NCBI GenBank assembly: GCA_030068145.1
Contig: JAPJBO010000511.1
Span: 1 to 64,000 of the forward strand
Length of the DNA: 64,000 bases
DNA from: Diplonema papillatum
Taxonomy: Eukaryota; Euglenozoa; Diplonemea; Diplonemida; Diplonemidae
Reading direction: 5' to 3'
Position numbers and translations under genes: made by a program. Below the pieces are notes generated by a model. That model searched no databases. It worked only from the letters and a program-made list of their open reading frames with translations, and had not been told where the DNA came from. Position 1 is the first letter of the stretch. Each line of letters opens with the position of its first letter. Below are positions 9,376-19,320 of this stretch, in pieces.

Positions 9376-10178
9376 TGTGTTGCGTTCTTTTTTGGGGAGG
9401 TGTTGGTTAACTGTTTGGAAGGAACTGCTGTTCACAGCTTCTGGTCTGGATTCCTTCTGACAATTTCTCATTCAGCGTATTGCGGATCGAATGCCCTGTG
9501 CACTTTTTTTATGCCGGTCCGCCACTCTCCGTGGAATTGGCACAAAGCTCAAAGACCGTGTGATGACACCAGCATGCGGTCCAGGACGCATCGCGATGGA
9601 CAACGGCAGTGTCTAATTATAATAATGAGTATCTAACGCAAACGCTCAAGTGCGCAACAAACACGACTCACCTGAGTGCTCGCGTGGTTCGATATTGAAA
9701 CGCGAAGGCAACGAACCAGTTCTTAGCAGCGATCGGGTGTAGAAATGCTTTGTGTGCCCGGCCTTCAACGTGAGTTGTCGAGGCGGCGGGAGGGAAAAGT
9801 AAGCAAGCAAGGCGAGGGGATGCGGTCGTCTTTGGTTAAGGCTGAGCGGCTTCTTCTGGGCCTCGAACTGACGAGTGCAGGCAATGTGTTCCACCTCGTG
9901 AACTATCAAGGAGAGAGGGAGTGTAGAAATGCCCACAAAGAGATCTTTGGAAATATAGGTAAAGCTTCGCTTCAATCAAGGGAAGAACAAGCAAAGCAAT
10001 GCGGTTCTCAAGACTGAGCGAAGTCAAGCTGGGAATCTACTCTGATCTCTTCCATTCCGAAACCGCACATCAGAAGCACGAAGTCAAGTGGACGACGAAC
10101 ACAAAAGCAGGATGCGGTAGTTACGGGAGAGCTGGAGAGAGAGGTGGGAGGGCAAGTGGGTGAAAAGTGTCGGCCAGG

Positions 10179-10982
10179 TCATTGTTCGCACGCAGCGGCT
10201 TCTGCTGCTGTTACGAAGCAGTTCCCACAACCTGCAAACCTCCTGGCCGGCTCGCAGCCGTCAGTCCCGCAGAACGTAGCCGCGTCTTCTTCGACGAAGC
10301 AAGCGTCGCACCCACGGAACGGTGCCGTGCTGGGGCACATGCACGCGTCGGCGGCCGCTTGACTCGTAAAACAAGTCGCGCAGCTGGAAAACGGAGCCGT
10401 CGAGGGACAGACGTTCCGATTCGGAGTAGTCGGGCCCGAGATGCAGCTCTCCGCTGCAACTTCGGTAGCCCAGCACTTTCCGCATCCCGTGAGGGGTCGG
10501 TGCGGAGGGCACGTACCGCCACTGGGTGGCGCGGTCGGTGGTGGCGTCATCGGAGGTGGCGTCGTCATCGGAGGAAGGGTGGGCGGGGTGGGGACCCACG
10601 GCCACCACGGCCAAGTCGGGGTTGTCGGCGTCGTCGGCCACCAAGGCCACCACGGAGTCGTCGGCGGAGAAACCGGCGGCGTCGGCCACGGCCAATACGG
10701 CGGCGATACTGGCGGGTTGGTCGGTGGTGTCGATGGCCACGTCGGCCACGAGGGCCACGTCGGCCATGACGGCGGACTGTACGGCGGCGGCGGACTGTTG
10801 CTCTTCGAGTTGCTTTTGCTGTCGCTCTTCGAGTTGCTCTTGGAACTACTCTTCGAGTTCGAATTGCTCTTGGCATTGCCCTTCGCATCACTCTTGCTGC
10901 TTAGAAACGTCCCTTCGTGAGCTGAAACGGATACTCCGTCCGCCGCACATACGAGAAGCACCGCGCAGACTGCTGTCCTCAT
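10179..10982 (-). CDS. Secreted Pro/Trp- and Cys-rich protein, copy 2 (267 aa)
   Basis: Same architecture as copy 1: signal peptide, Lys-Ser-Asn repeat, Pro/Trp-rich stretch and four C-x8-C-x2-C-x9-C modules. The Lys-Ser-Asn part is four residues shorter. Near the C-terminus the Cys4 module reads NCFVTAAE where other copies have NCFETAAE. The intact frame and conserved start suggest a working gene. Confidence 0.85.
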   Translation of the reverse strand: MRTAVCAVLLVCAADGVSVSAHEGTFLSSKSDAKGNAKSNSNSKSSSKSNSKSDSKSNSKSNSPPPPYSPPSWPTWPSWPTWPSTPPTNPPVSPPYWPWPTPPVSPPTTPWWPWWPTTPTTPTWPWWPWVPTPPTLPPMTTPPPMTPPPTAPPSGGTCPPHRPLTGCGKCWATEVAAESCISGPTTPNRNVCPSTAPFSSCATCFTSQAAADACMCPSTAPFRGCDACFVEEDAATFCGTDGCEPARRFAGCGNCFVTAAEAAACEQ

Positions 10983-11780
10983 TGTGTTACGTTCTTTTTG
11001 GGGAGGTGTTGGTTAACTAACTGATGTTCACAGCTTCTGGTCTGGATTCCTTCTGACACTTGCGTATTGCGGATCGAATGCCCTGTGCACTTTTTTATGC
11101 CGGTCCGCCACTCTCCGTGGAATTGGCCCAAAGCTCAAAGACCGTGTGGTGACACCAGCATGCGGTCCAGGACGCATCGCGATGGACAACTGCAGTGTCT
11201 AGTTATAATAATGAGTATCTAACGCAAACGCTCAAGTGCGCAACAAACACGACTCACCTGAGTGCTCGCGTGGTTCGATATTGAAACGCGAAGGCAACGA
11301 ACCAGTTCTTTGCAGCGATCGGGTGTAGATATGCTTTGTGTGCCCGGCCTTCAACGTGAGTTGTCGAGGCGGCGGGAGGGAAAAGTAAGCAAGCAAGGCG
11401 AGGGGATGCGGTCGTCTTTTGGTTAAGGCTGAGCGGCTTCTTCTGGGCCTCGAACTGACGAGTGCAGGCAATGTGTTCCACCTCGTGAACTATCAAGGAG
11501 AGAGGGAGTGTAGAAATGCCCACAAAGAGATCTTTGGAAATATAGGTAAAGCTTCGCTTCAATCAAGGGAAGAACAAGCAAAGCAATGCGGTTCTCAAGA
11601 CTGAGCGAAGTCAAGCTGGGAATCTACTCTGAGCCCTTCCATTCCAAAACCGCACACCAGAAGCACGAAGTCACGCGGACGACGAACACAAAAGCAGGAT
11701 GCGGTGGTTCGGATGACGATAGTCACGGGAGAGCTGGAGAGAGAGGTGGGAGGGCAAGTGGGTGAAAAGTGTCGGCCAGG

Positions 11781-12584
11781 TCATTGTTCGCACGCGGCGG
11801 CTTCTGCTGCTGTTTCGAAGCAGTTCCCACAACCTGCAAACCTCCTGGCCGGCTCGCAGCCGTCAGTCCCGCAGAACGTAGCCGCGTCTTCTTCGACGAA
11901 GCAAGCGTCGCACCCACGGAACGGTGCCGTGCTGGGGCACATGCACGCGTCGGCGGCCGCTTGACTCGTGAAACAAGTCGCGCAGCTGGAAAACGGAGCC
12001 GTCGAAGGACAGACGTTCCGATTCGGAGTAGTCGGGCCCGAGATGCAGCTCTCCGCTGCAACTTCGGTAGCCCAGCACTTTCCGCATCCCGTGAGGGGTC
12101 GGTGCGGAGGGCACGTACCGCCACTGGGTGGCGCGGTCGGTGGTGGCGTCATCGGAGGTGGCGTCGTCATCGGAGGAAGGGTGGGCGGGGTGGGGACCCA
12201 CGGCCACCACGGCCAAGTCGGGGTTGTCGGCGTCGTCGGCCACCAAGGCCACCACGGAGTCGTCGGCGGAGAAACCGGCGGCGTCGGCCAAGGCCAATAC
12301 GGCGGCGATACTGGCGGGTTGGTCGGTGGTGTCGATGGCCACGTCGGCCACGAGGGCCACGTCGGCCATGACGGCGGACTGTACGGCGGCGGCGGACTGT
12401 TGCTCTTCGCATTGCTTTTGCTGTCGCTCTTCGAGTTGCTCTTGGAACTACTCTTCGAGTTCGAATTGCTCTTGGCATTGCCCTTCGCATCACTCTTGCT
12501 GCTTAGAAACGTCCCTTCGTGTGCTGACACGGACACTCCGTCCGCCGCACACACGAGAAGCACCGCGCAGACTGCTGTCCTCAT
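11781..12584 (-). CDS. Secreted Pro/Trp- and Cys-rich protein, copy 3 (267 aa)
   Basis: Same domain order as its neighbours; one Ser in the repeat is replaced by Ala (KSNAKSNS). The upstream spacer differs from those of the other units: 12600-12870 has its own sequence, including a changed segment near 12800-12870. Regulation may therefore differ. All 16 cysteines of the four modules are retained. Confidence 0.85.
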   Translation of the reverse strand: MRTAVCAVLLVCAADGVSVSAHEGTFLSSKSDAKGNAKSNSNSKSSSKSNSKSDSKSNAKSNSPPPPYSPPSWPTWPSWPTWPSTPPTNPPVSPPYWPWPTPPVSPPTTPWWPWWPTTPTTPTWPWWPWVPTPPTLPPMTTPPPMTPPPTAPPSGGTCPPHRPLTGCGKCWATEVAAESCISGPTTPNRNVCPSTAPFSSCATCFTSQAAADACMCPSTAPFRGCDACFVEEDAATFCGTDGCEPARRFAGCGNCFETAAEAAACEQ

Positions 12585-13394
12585 TTTGATACGTTCTTTT
12601 TGGGGGAAATGTTGGCTATCTGTTGGAGGGGACTAGCTTCTGGTCTGGATTCCTTCTGACACTTTCTCATTCAGGGTCGTGCGGATCGAATGCCCTGTGC
12701 ATTTTTTTATGACGGTCCGCCACTCTCCGTGGTATCGGCACAAGGCAGCATCAAAGACCGTGTGATGACACCAGCATGCGGTCCAGGACGCATCGCGATA
12801 GACAACGGTAGGCCATGGGTATTTTATGCAACGCACGTCCATCGGACACGAATGAGGTGTAGGAGGCTCACCCGAGTGCTCGCGTGGTTCGATATTGAAA
12901 CGCGAAGGCAACGAACCAGTTCTTTGCAGCGATCGGGTGTAGATATGCTTTGTGTGCCCGGCCTTCAACGTGAGTTGTCGAGGCGGCGGGAGGGAAAAGT
13001 AAGCAAGCAAGGCGAGGGGATGCGGTCGTCTTTTGGTTAAGGCTGAGCGGCTTCTTCTGGGCCTCGAACTGACGAGTGCAGGCAATGTGTTCCACCTCGT
13101 GAACTATCAAGGAGAGAGGGAGTGTAGAAATGCCCACAAAGAGATCTTTGGAAATATAGGTAAAGCTTCGCTTCAATCAAGGGAAGAACAAGCAAAGCAA
13201 TGCGGTTCTCAAGACTGAGCGAAGTCAAGCTGGGAATCTACTCTGAGCCCTTCCATTCCAAAACCGCACACCAGAAGCACGAAGTCACGCGGACGACGAA
13301 CACAAAAGCAGGATGCGGTGGTTCGGATGACGATAGTCACGGGAGAGCTGGAGAGAGAGGTGGGAGGGCAAGTGGGTGAAAAGTGTCGGCCAGG

Positions 13395-14192
13395 TCATTG
13401 TTCGCACGCGGCGGCTTCTGCTGCTGTTTCGAAGCAGTTCCCACAACCTGCAAACCTCCTGGCCGGCTCGCAGCCGTCAGTCCCGCAGAACGTAGCCGCG
13501 TCTTCTTCGACGAAGCAAGCGTCGCACCCACGGAACGGTGCCGTGCTGGGGCACATGCACGCGTCGGCGGCCGCTTGACTCGTAAAACAAGTCGCGCAGC
13601 TGGAAAACGGAGCCGTCGAGGGACAGACGTTCCGATTCGGAGTAGTCGGGCCCGAGATGCAGCTCTCCGCTGCAACTTCGGTAGCCCAGCACTTTCCGCA
13701 TCCCGTGAGGGGTCGGTGCGGAGGGCACGTACCGCCACTGGGTGGCGCGGTCGGTGGTGGCGTCATCGGAGGTGGCGTCGTCATCGGAGGTGGCGTCGTC
13801 ATCGGAGGAAGGGTGGGCGGGGTGGGGACCCACGGCCACCACGGCCAAGTCGGGGTTGTCGGCGTCGTCGGCCACCAAGGCCACCACGGAGTCGTCGGCG
13901 GAGAAACCGGCGGCGTCGGCCAAGGCCAATACGGCGGCGATACTGGCGGGTTGGTCGGTGGTGTCGATGGCCACGTCGGCCACGAGGGCCACGTCGGCCA
14001 TGACGGCGGACTGTACGGCGGCGGCGGACTGTTGCTCTTCGAGTTGCTCTTGGAACTACTCTTCGAGTTCGAATTGCTCTTGGCATTGCCCTTCGCATCA
14101 CTCTTGCTGCTTAGAAACGTCCCTTCGTGAGCTGAAACGGATACTCCGTCCGCCGCACATACGAGAAGCACCGCACAGACTGCTGTCCTCAT
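13395..14192 (-). CDS. Secreted Pro/Trp- and Cys-rich protein, copy 4 (265 aa)
   Basis: Same architecture with two in-frame changes: the Lys-Ser-Asn tract is the shortest of the five, and an extra TTPPPM unit is present in the Pro-rich tract. Both are whole-codon changes, which is what selection to keep the frame would leave. The Cys modules are unchanged. Confidence 0.85.
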   Translation of the reverse strand: MRTAVCAVLLVCAADGVSVSAHEGTFLSSKSDAKGNAKSNSNSKSSSKSNSKSNSPPPPYSPPSWPTWPSWPTWPSTPPTNPPVSPPYWPWPTPPVSPPTTPWWPWWPTTPTTPTWPWWPWVPTPPTLPPMTTPPPMTTPPPMTPPPTAPPSGGTCPPHRPLTGCGKCWATEVAAESCISGPTTPNRNVCPSTAPFSSCATCFTSQAAADACMCPSTAPFRGCDACFVEEDAATFCGTDGCEPARRFAGCGNCFETAAEAAACEQ

Positions 14193-14998
14193 TGTGTTAC
14201 GTTCTTTTTGGGGAGGTGTTGGTTAACTGTTTCGAGGGAACTGATGTTCACAGCTTCTGGTCTGGATTCCTTCTGACACTTGCGTATTGCGGATCGAATG
14301 CCCTGTGCACTTTTTTATGCCGGTCCGCCACTCTCCGTGGAATTGGCCCAAAGCTCAAAGACCGTGTGGTGACACCAGCATGCGGTCCAGGACGCATCGC
14401 GATGGACAACTGCAGTGTCTAGTTATAATAATGAGTATCTAACGCAAACGCTCAAGTGCGCAACAAACACGACTCACCTGAGTGCTCGCGTGGTTCGATA
14501 TTGAAACGCGAAGGCAACGAACCAGTTCTTTGCAGCGATCGGGTGTAGATATGCTTTGTGTGCCCGCCTTCAACGTGAGTTGTCGAGGCGGCGGGAGGGA
14601 AAAGTAAGCAAGCAAGGCGAGGGGATGCGGTCGTCTTTGGTTAAGGCTGAGCGGCTTCTTCTGGGCCTCGAACTGACGAGTGCAGGCAATGTGTTCCACC
14701 TCGTGAACTATCAAGGAGAGAGGGAGTGTAGAAATGCCCACAAAGAGATCTTTGGAAATATAGGTAAAGCTTCGCTTCAATCAAGGGAAGAACAAGCAAA
14801 GCAATGCGGTTCTCAAGACTGAGCGAAGTCAAGCTGGGAATCTACTCTGAGCCCTTCCATTCCGAAACCGCACACCAGAAGCACGAAGTCACGCGGACGA
14901 CGAACACAAAAGCAGGATGCGGTGGTTCGGATGACGATAGTCACGGGAGAGCTGGAGAGAGAGGTGGGAGGGCAAGTGGGTGAAAAGTGTCGGCCAGG

Positions 14999-15802
14999 TC
15001 ATTGTTCGCACGCGGCGGCTTCTGCTGCTGTTTCGAAGCAGTTCCCACAACCTGCAAACCTCCTGGCCGGCTCGCAGCCGTCAGTCCCGCAGAACGTAGC
15101 CGCGTCTTCTTCGACGAAGCAAGCGTCGCACCCACGGAACGGTGCCGTGCTGGGGCACATGCACGCGTCGGCGGCCGCTTGACTCGTGAAACAAGTCGCG
15201 CAGCTGGAAAACGGAGCCGTCGAAGGACAGACGTTCCGATTCGGAGTAGTCGGGCCCGAGATGCAGCTCTCCGCTGCAACTTCGGTAGCCCAGCACTTTC
15301 CGCATCCCGTGAGGGGTCGGTGCGGAGGGCACGTACCGCCACTGGGTGGCGCGGTCGGTGGTGGCGTCATCGGAGGTGGCGTCGTCATCGGAGGAAGGGT
15401 GGGCGGGGTGGGGACCCACGGCCACCACGGCCAAGTCGGGGTTGTCGGCGTCGTCGGCCACCAAGGCCACCACGGAGTCGTCGGCGGAGAAACCGGCGGC
15501 GTCGGCCACGGCCAATACGGCGGCGATACTGGCGGGTTGGTCGGTGGTGTCGATGGCCACGTCGGCCACGAGGGCCACGTCGGCCATGACGGCGGACTGT
15601 ACGGCGGCGGCGGACTGTTGCTCTTCGAGTTGCTTTTGCTGTCGCTCTTCGAGTTGCTCTTGGAACTACTCTTCGAGTTCGAATTGCTCTTGGCATTGCC
15701 CTTCGCATCACTCTTGCTGCTTAGAAACGTCCCTTCGTGTGCTGACACAGATACTCCGTCCGCCGCACATACGAGAAGCACCGCACAGACTGCCGTCCTC
15801 AT
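14999..15802 (-). CDS. Secreted Pro/Trp- and Cys-rich protein, copy 5 (268 codons)
   Basis: Most upstream copy in the direction of transcription. The ATG at 15802 is set by the conserved signal peptide; the longer in-frame extension to 15892 is unique to this copy and is probably 5' UTR. Its promoter region (15803-16040) is unlike those of copies 1-4, because the array ends here and a 28S rRNA fragment begins at 16049. Confidence 0.85.
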   Translation of the reverse strand: MRTAVCAVLLVCAADGVSVSAHEGTFLSSKSDAKGNAKSNSNSKSSSKSNSKSDSKSNSKSNSPPPPYSPPSWPTWPSWPTWPSTPPTNPPVSPPYWPWPTPPVSPPTTPWWPWWPTTPTTPTWPWWPWVPTPPTLPPMTTPPPMTPPPTAPPSGGTCPPHRPLTGCGKCWATEVAAESCISGPTTPNRNVCPSTAPFSSCATCFTSQAAADACMCPSTAPFRGCDACFVEEDAATFCGTDGCEPARRFAGCGNCFETAAEAAACEQ

Positions 15803-16048
15803 TGTGTTTCGTAGGTTCTTTGGTTGTTTGAATAAATCTGCAGGAGGGGGGCGTCGCAGGGAAAGAGAGACGCAAGCGTAGCCGAACCCCAAATATGACC
15901 AAAAATATAGGGCGAGTCACGAAAACGGCCCGGCTCGCGCTGTCCTTAAATAGGTGGGCGTGTCGTTGTCTAGCGCGCTGAACCCCATGGCTACCCTGAA
16001 ATCATCCAGAGATTCCCGCAAGACAAGCCCGAAATTGGTCTAGGTTAG

Positions 16049-16067
16049 CGAGGCATTTGGCTACCTG

Positions 16068-16106
<39 letters not shown>

Positions 16107-16451
16107 ACCTGATCTCTCAGCGTTGACATTCAGGGCACTGGGCAGAAGTCACATTCCACTCGCCACCGCTGTGATGAAGCGAAATGCTGCGGTTTAATTA
16201 ACCAGTTGGATTCCTCTTGTTCGTAACAGTTCCAAGCTGACACTTCGTTGCGGGCACAACATGCAAGAAGGCCTGGAAGAAATCAGGAGCCGCGGGTAGC
16301 ACCCGAGAGCGCCACTACAGCACCTTCAATCTGAGCCCAGACCTGACCCGCACTGACAATCCCGCATGTGTCCTAGAGCCAATCCTTTTCCCGAAGTTAC
16401 GGATCCAGTTTGCCGACTTCCCTTACCTACATTGTTCTGTCGGCCAGAGGC
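16049..16451 (-). rRNA. 28S rRNA core fragment (likely pseudogene)
   Basis: On the minus strand, this reads through recognisable conserved LSU segments in the right order: GCCTCTGG-CGA, GTAGGTAAGGGAAGTCGGCA, GGATCCGTAACTTCGGG, a variable stretch, GACTTCTGCCCAGTGC, GCGGGTAAACGGCGGGAGTA, ACTATGACTCTCTTCAGGTA and GCCAAATGCCTCG. This is the LSU region containing the R2 target. Homology stops sharply at both ends, and one nearly invariant base differs (CTTCAGG for CTTAAGG), so I read it as an inserted fragment, not part of an intact rDNA unit. Confidence 0.85.
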
Positions 16452-17400
16452 TTTTATTGCGGTTAACGGTACGGGGGGAGGGAAGGTCACCCGGAACGAG
16501 ACCCTAAAATCCCGGAATCTCTAGCCAAAACACTCGAACCGCGAACGACCTTTTTTTCTAGAGCCCGCCGCCGCCTCCCGCCCCCTCAACAGGGCACCCG
16601 TGTCCTCAACAGGGCACCCGTGTCCTCAACAGGGCACCCGTGTCCTCTCGCGTCCATCCCAGTTCGATCGGTGGGTGGCGGGCAGTGGTTTGCAGGCGGT
16701 GTTCTCTGGCCGGGCGATAGCCTCGGAAGCTTGCTGGGTGTTTGGAGGCGAAGGGTATTTTGTCCGTGGTCCGCTGTCACTTCACGAAGGCTCGGCGCTG
16801 GCGGCGTGGAGGTGCGACAAGAGATGCTGAGTCGTAAGGTGCGACGAAACCTCGCACACCTTTCGTACGTGCTGCAAAGACCGCAGCCCGAGGGGAGGCA
16901 AACGGACACTTGTAATCGGCCATCCTTTCTCCGTTTTCAGGAATGTCGGTGGACCGCGCCGTACTTTCTTATTACAACCGGTGGAAAAAGCTAGTAAGTC
17001 TGGAAGCTCTCACAGTGGGAACGCGAAGAAGCCGCACTCTTGGAGGAGGATGAGCGAGACGATCGAGCACAACTACTACCAACCGGAATTTCCTGTACGT
17101 TCGTCGATCTCGAAAGGACGTTCACGGTTTGTGTCTCTCTTGGCTGTCGTGTGAGCGCTCAGCTAAAAACTTGGAATTGGATTGTTTCCCTTCTTTCGGG
17201 ATGAGTACAGGTGGCGTCTCAGTACCAGGCAAGCGCTTATGGGCATGCAGTGGGCCCGGAAACGCGTGTAGTAGGACATCGCTGTGACAACACACAGGAG
17301 GAGGGCCGGCAAGCATTGTTAGACGCACGCAGGTGTCAAGCTTGATGGCCCGGTGCACACGTAGAAGAGGCTCTTTCGGGAAGCGGCGGGGGGCATGTAT
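16452..17400. other. Intergenic; short 20-bp triplet repeat
   Basis: No convincing gene. At 16584-16645 there are three tandem copies of the 20-mer CCTCAACAGGGCACCCGTGT. A short plus-strand frame from 17051 ends at a GTACGT donor-like site but has no partner exon that I can see. Confidence 0.4.
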
Positions 17401-17577
17401 TGAGCCGGTCCGTCCCTACCTCCTGAAACTGCATCGAAGTGCCTGCCGCTGTTTAACACAGTGAATCACGGTCCACCACGGTCTATCAGGTCCATCCCTA
17501 GTCCCTGGAGCTGCATCGAATTGCCCGGTGCTGTATTCTTCGGTCTATCACGGTCTATCAAGAGGGGGACCGGCTCA
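17401..17577 (+). mobile_element. MITE-like element, copy 1
   Basis: 177 bp with terminal inverted repeats TGAGCCGGTCC / GGACCGGCTCA, flanked by TGTAT on both sides (17396-17400 and 17578-17582). It is about 90% identical to 54617-54794 and to the reverse strand of 27392-27558. It has no coding capacity, so any movement would need an enzyme supplied elsewhere. Confidence 0.8.
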
Positions 17578-18100
17578 TGTATAGGTGAACGGCGTTTTCG
17601 CTTTTCCGAGCTAGTCGCGACTCATTTAGGCGCCGGTGGGCCAGCTTATCAAACCCTGGACCCCATTGGGCCAATTTTGGAAGGGGCAGTTGACCGCTTC
17701 TAGATTTCCCGTGAGCTCCCCCAGGTGAACAGCGAGAGATATCTCGTTTACTGCAAGCCCACCAGTCAGGGTTTCCGACGGGGTCGACACGGCAGTGGCC
17801 AACTGTGTACGGAAGCTGAGCAGCGTGTCTAGGAGTTGTAAGCCGGACGCTCCTGTTTTACCGTAATCTACCGTGAGAACGAAGAGTATCTGCAGCGATG
17901 ACCTTCGTTCGTCACTATCACGTATGTGTTGTGGAAGCCAGCTACAGGCAATTCTATGCAGAGGGGCTAAAGCGACATTCTCCACGAGCGTGTGCTTGAT
18001 CCCCGTGCTTACCACCCGCTCCTCCAGCCTCCCCAGGTGAACAGCGAGAGAAATCTCGTTTACTGGTACGCGAAGGAGGCGGGACCAGGGAGGGTTTGCC
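17578..18100. pseudogene. Decayed partial duplication next to the RIIa gene
   Basis: A 34-bp segment (CCCAGGTGAACAGCGAGAGA...) occurs at 17720-17753 and again at 18032-18065 with one mismatch. Between them, around 17967-17997, lies a fragment similar to codons 111-121 of the RIIa protein (IKHTLVENVAL against IKRTLVENVAL). The interval is thus a broken copy of the adjacent gene's middle part. Confidence 0.5.
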
Positions 18101-18901
18101 TCACCGCTTCCCGAGGGTCTCGAGGGCAGTGGCCACGCGGGCCAGCTCGAAGATGCGGTGCTCGTCGAGCATTTTCTTGTACGGAACCTCGCCCTTGCCG
18201 GTGAGTGTCGCCTCGGCGACGATCAAGTTGACGGCCCGCTGCGAGAACTGCACGGAGGAAGCTTCGAGGGCTTCGCGGAAGGCGGAGAGCGGCACGTGGT
18301 TGGTGGTCTCCGGTTCGTGCTTCGGGAACACGAGGGCAAGCTCGTCCCGCAGCTCGCTGCGGGTGAGGCCGTGCACCAGCGTCTCGTCGGACGGCGGGTC
18401 GATGTCGTGGCCGGTGGTTTGGAAGTGCACGATTTGCCGCAGGATGTCTTCCTGGGTCGACAACGCGTGGTAATCCATTCGCCCGGCCGCGTCGACCGTG
18501 AGAGACGGCGTCGACAGGATGTACTGCGCCTGCGTCTCGGTCAATGCGACGTTCTCGACGAGCGTGCGCTTGATCAAAAACGCGAAAAGCTTGCCGGTCC
18601 GCTCGGCGTCGCGCTCGAAAAACGCGTCCTCCAAGCGCACGGAGAGCTCGCGGACGTGCGACTTCCCGCTCTGGTCGTTCGCGTCGCCGCCGCCGCCGCC
18701 GCCCGCCGGCGGCGGGGCCGGCGAGGCGGCCGCGTGCTTCTCGTCTTCGTCCTCGTCGAGCGCCTTCGCCTTGAAGTACTGCGCTGCCCACTCGTACACG
18801 TCGGCCGGCTGCTCGCGCAGCGCCTCTCGCGTGAAGTCCATCAGCACCGCATCGAACCCAGGCGGCAGCTTGAACGCGTGCGGCGGCTTAGCCTTGGTCA
18901 T
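18101..18901 (-). CDS. RIIa (dimerization/docking) protein with EF-hand-like C-terminus (266 aa)
   Basis: The ATG at 18901 is the first true start; the preceding GTG codon is not needed. Residues 12-48 (LPPGFDAVLMDFTREALREQ...VYEWAAQYF) match the RIIa dimerization/docking fold of PKA regulatory subunits and flagellar docking proteins. A low-complexity Asp/Glu then Pro/Gly linker follows (48-75). The rest has EF-hand-like pieces: DAERTGKLFAF (98-108), TVDAAGRMDYHAL (135-147) and TGKGEVPYKKML (234-245); most loops lack a full set of calcium ligands. The order RIIa then degenerate EF-hands is that of radial spoke protein 7, so a role in an axoneme is likely but inferred. It has a single exon. 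Confidence 0.8.
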   Translation of the reverse strand: MTKAKPPHAFKLPPGFDAVLMDFTREALREQPADVYEWAAQYFKAKALDEDEDEKHAAASPAPPPAGGGGGGDANDQSGKSHVRELSVRLEDAFFERDAERTGKLFAFLIKRTLVENVALTETQAQYILSTPSLTVDAAGRMDYHALSTQEDILRQIVHFQTTGHDIDPPSDETLVHGLTRSELRDELALVFPKHEPETTNHVPLSAFREALEASSVQFSQRAVNLIVAEATLTGKGEVPYKKMLDEHRIFELARVATALETLGKR

Positions 18902-19320
18902 CACCGCTCTGTCAGGCTCCCAACCCGCAGGTGTAGATTTTTATCGTACCTTTTAGAGTTGAAACTTCGTTTGAAACTCCGGGGGTTTAAAAGTCTCCGG
19001 GTGACCTTTGGCAATGTGGGAAGATGTCCTTTGTTTCTTGAGGGCGGTGGTTAAAAGAAGAAAGAGAATCGGTGTGTACCTTCACTGGTTTTGTGATGAC
19101 CGCCGATCCCGACGGACGATCAGTTTGGTGTCTTGCCCCCGTTGTTTGTAATTTCTTTCTTTCATTTATCTAGGCAGAGTGGCTATTTTTTTTGATACTT
19201 GAACGTTCCGTGACTCCTCCACTCACGATATCCTCAAGTCTGCAATTGCAAGATATCGGAGTGGCTTCGCGAGGGAGACGAGTTAGAGCGCAGGGACCAT
19301 CTCTCCGGGAGGTCCCGGTC
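18902..19320. other. Upstream region of the RIIa gene
   Basis: No gene. It includes 19275-19307, a 33-base segment that matches 59265-59297 in the LINE 3' region with one mismatch, so it is probably a LINE tail remnant. T-rich tracts lie at 19140-19195. Confidence 0.45.

Larger units (their letters stand above)
8371..15802 (-). repeat. Five-unit tandem gene array, period about 1.6 kb
   Basis: Start-to-start spacings of the genes are 1619, 1602, 1614 and 1604 bp. Coding parts are nearly identical, and spacers are also highly similar (for example TGCGGTTCTCAAGACTGAGC at each unit edge). The differences are in-frame gains or losses of Lys-Ser-Asn and Pro repeats, plus a divergent spacer upstream of unit 3. 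This pattern suggests recent expansion or concerted evolution. Confidence 0.9.

Noticed and set aside
17051..17100. Plus-strand exon ending at GTACGT
   Set aside because: Fifteen codons with no partner exon and no repeat of the pattern; likely chance.
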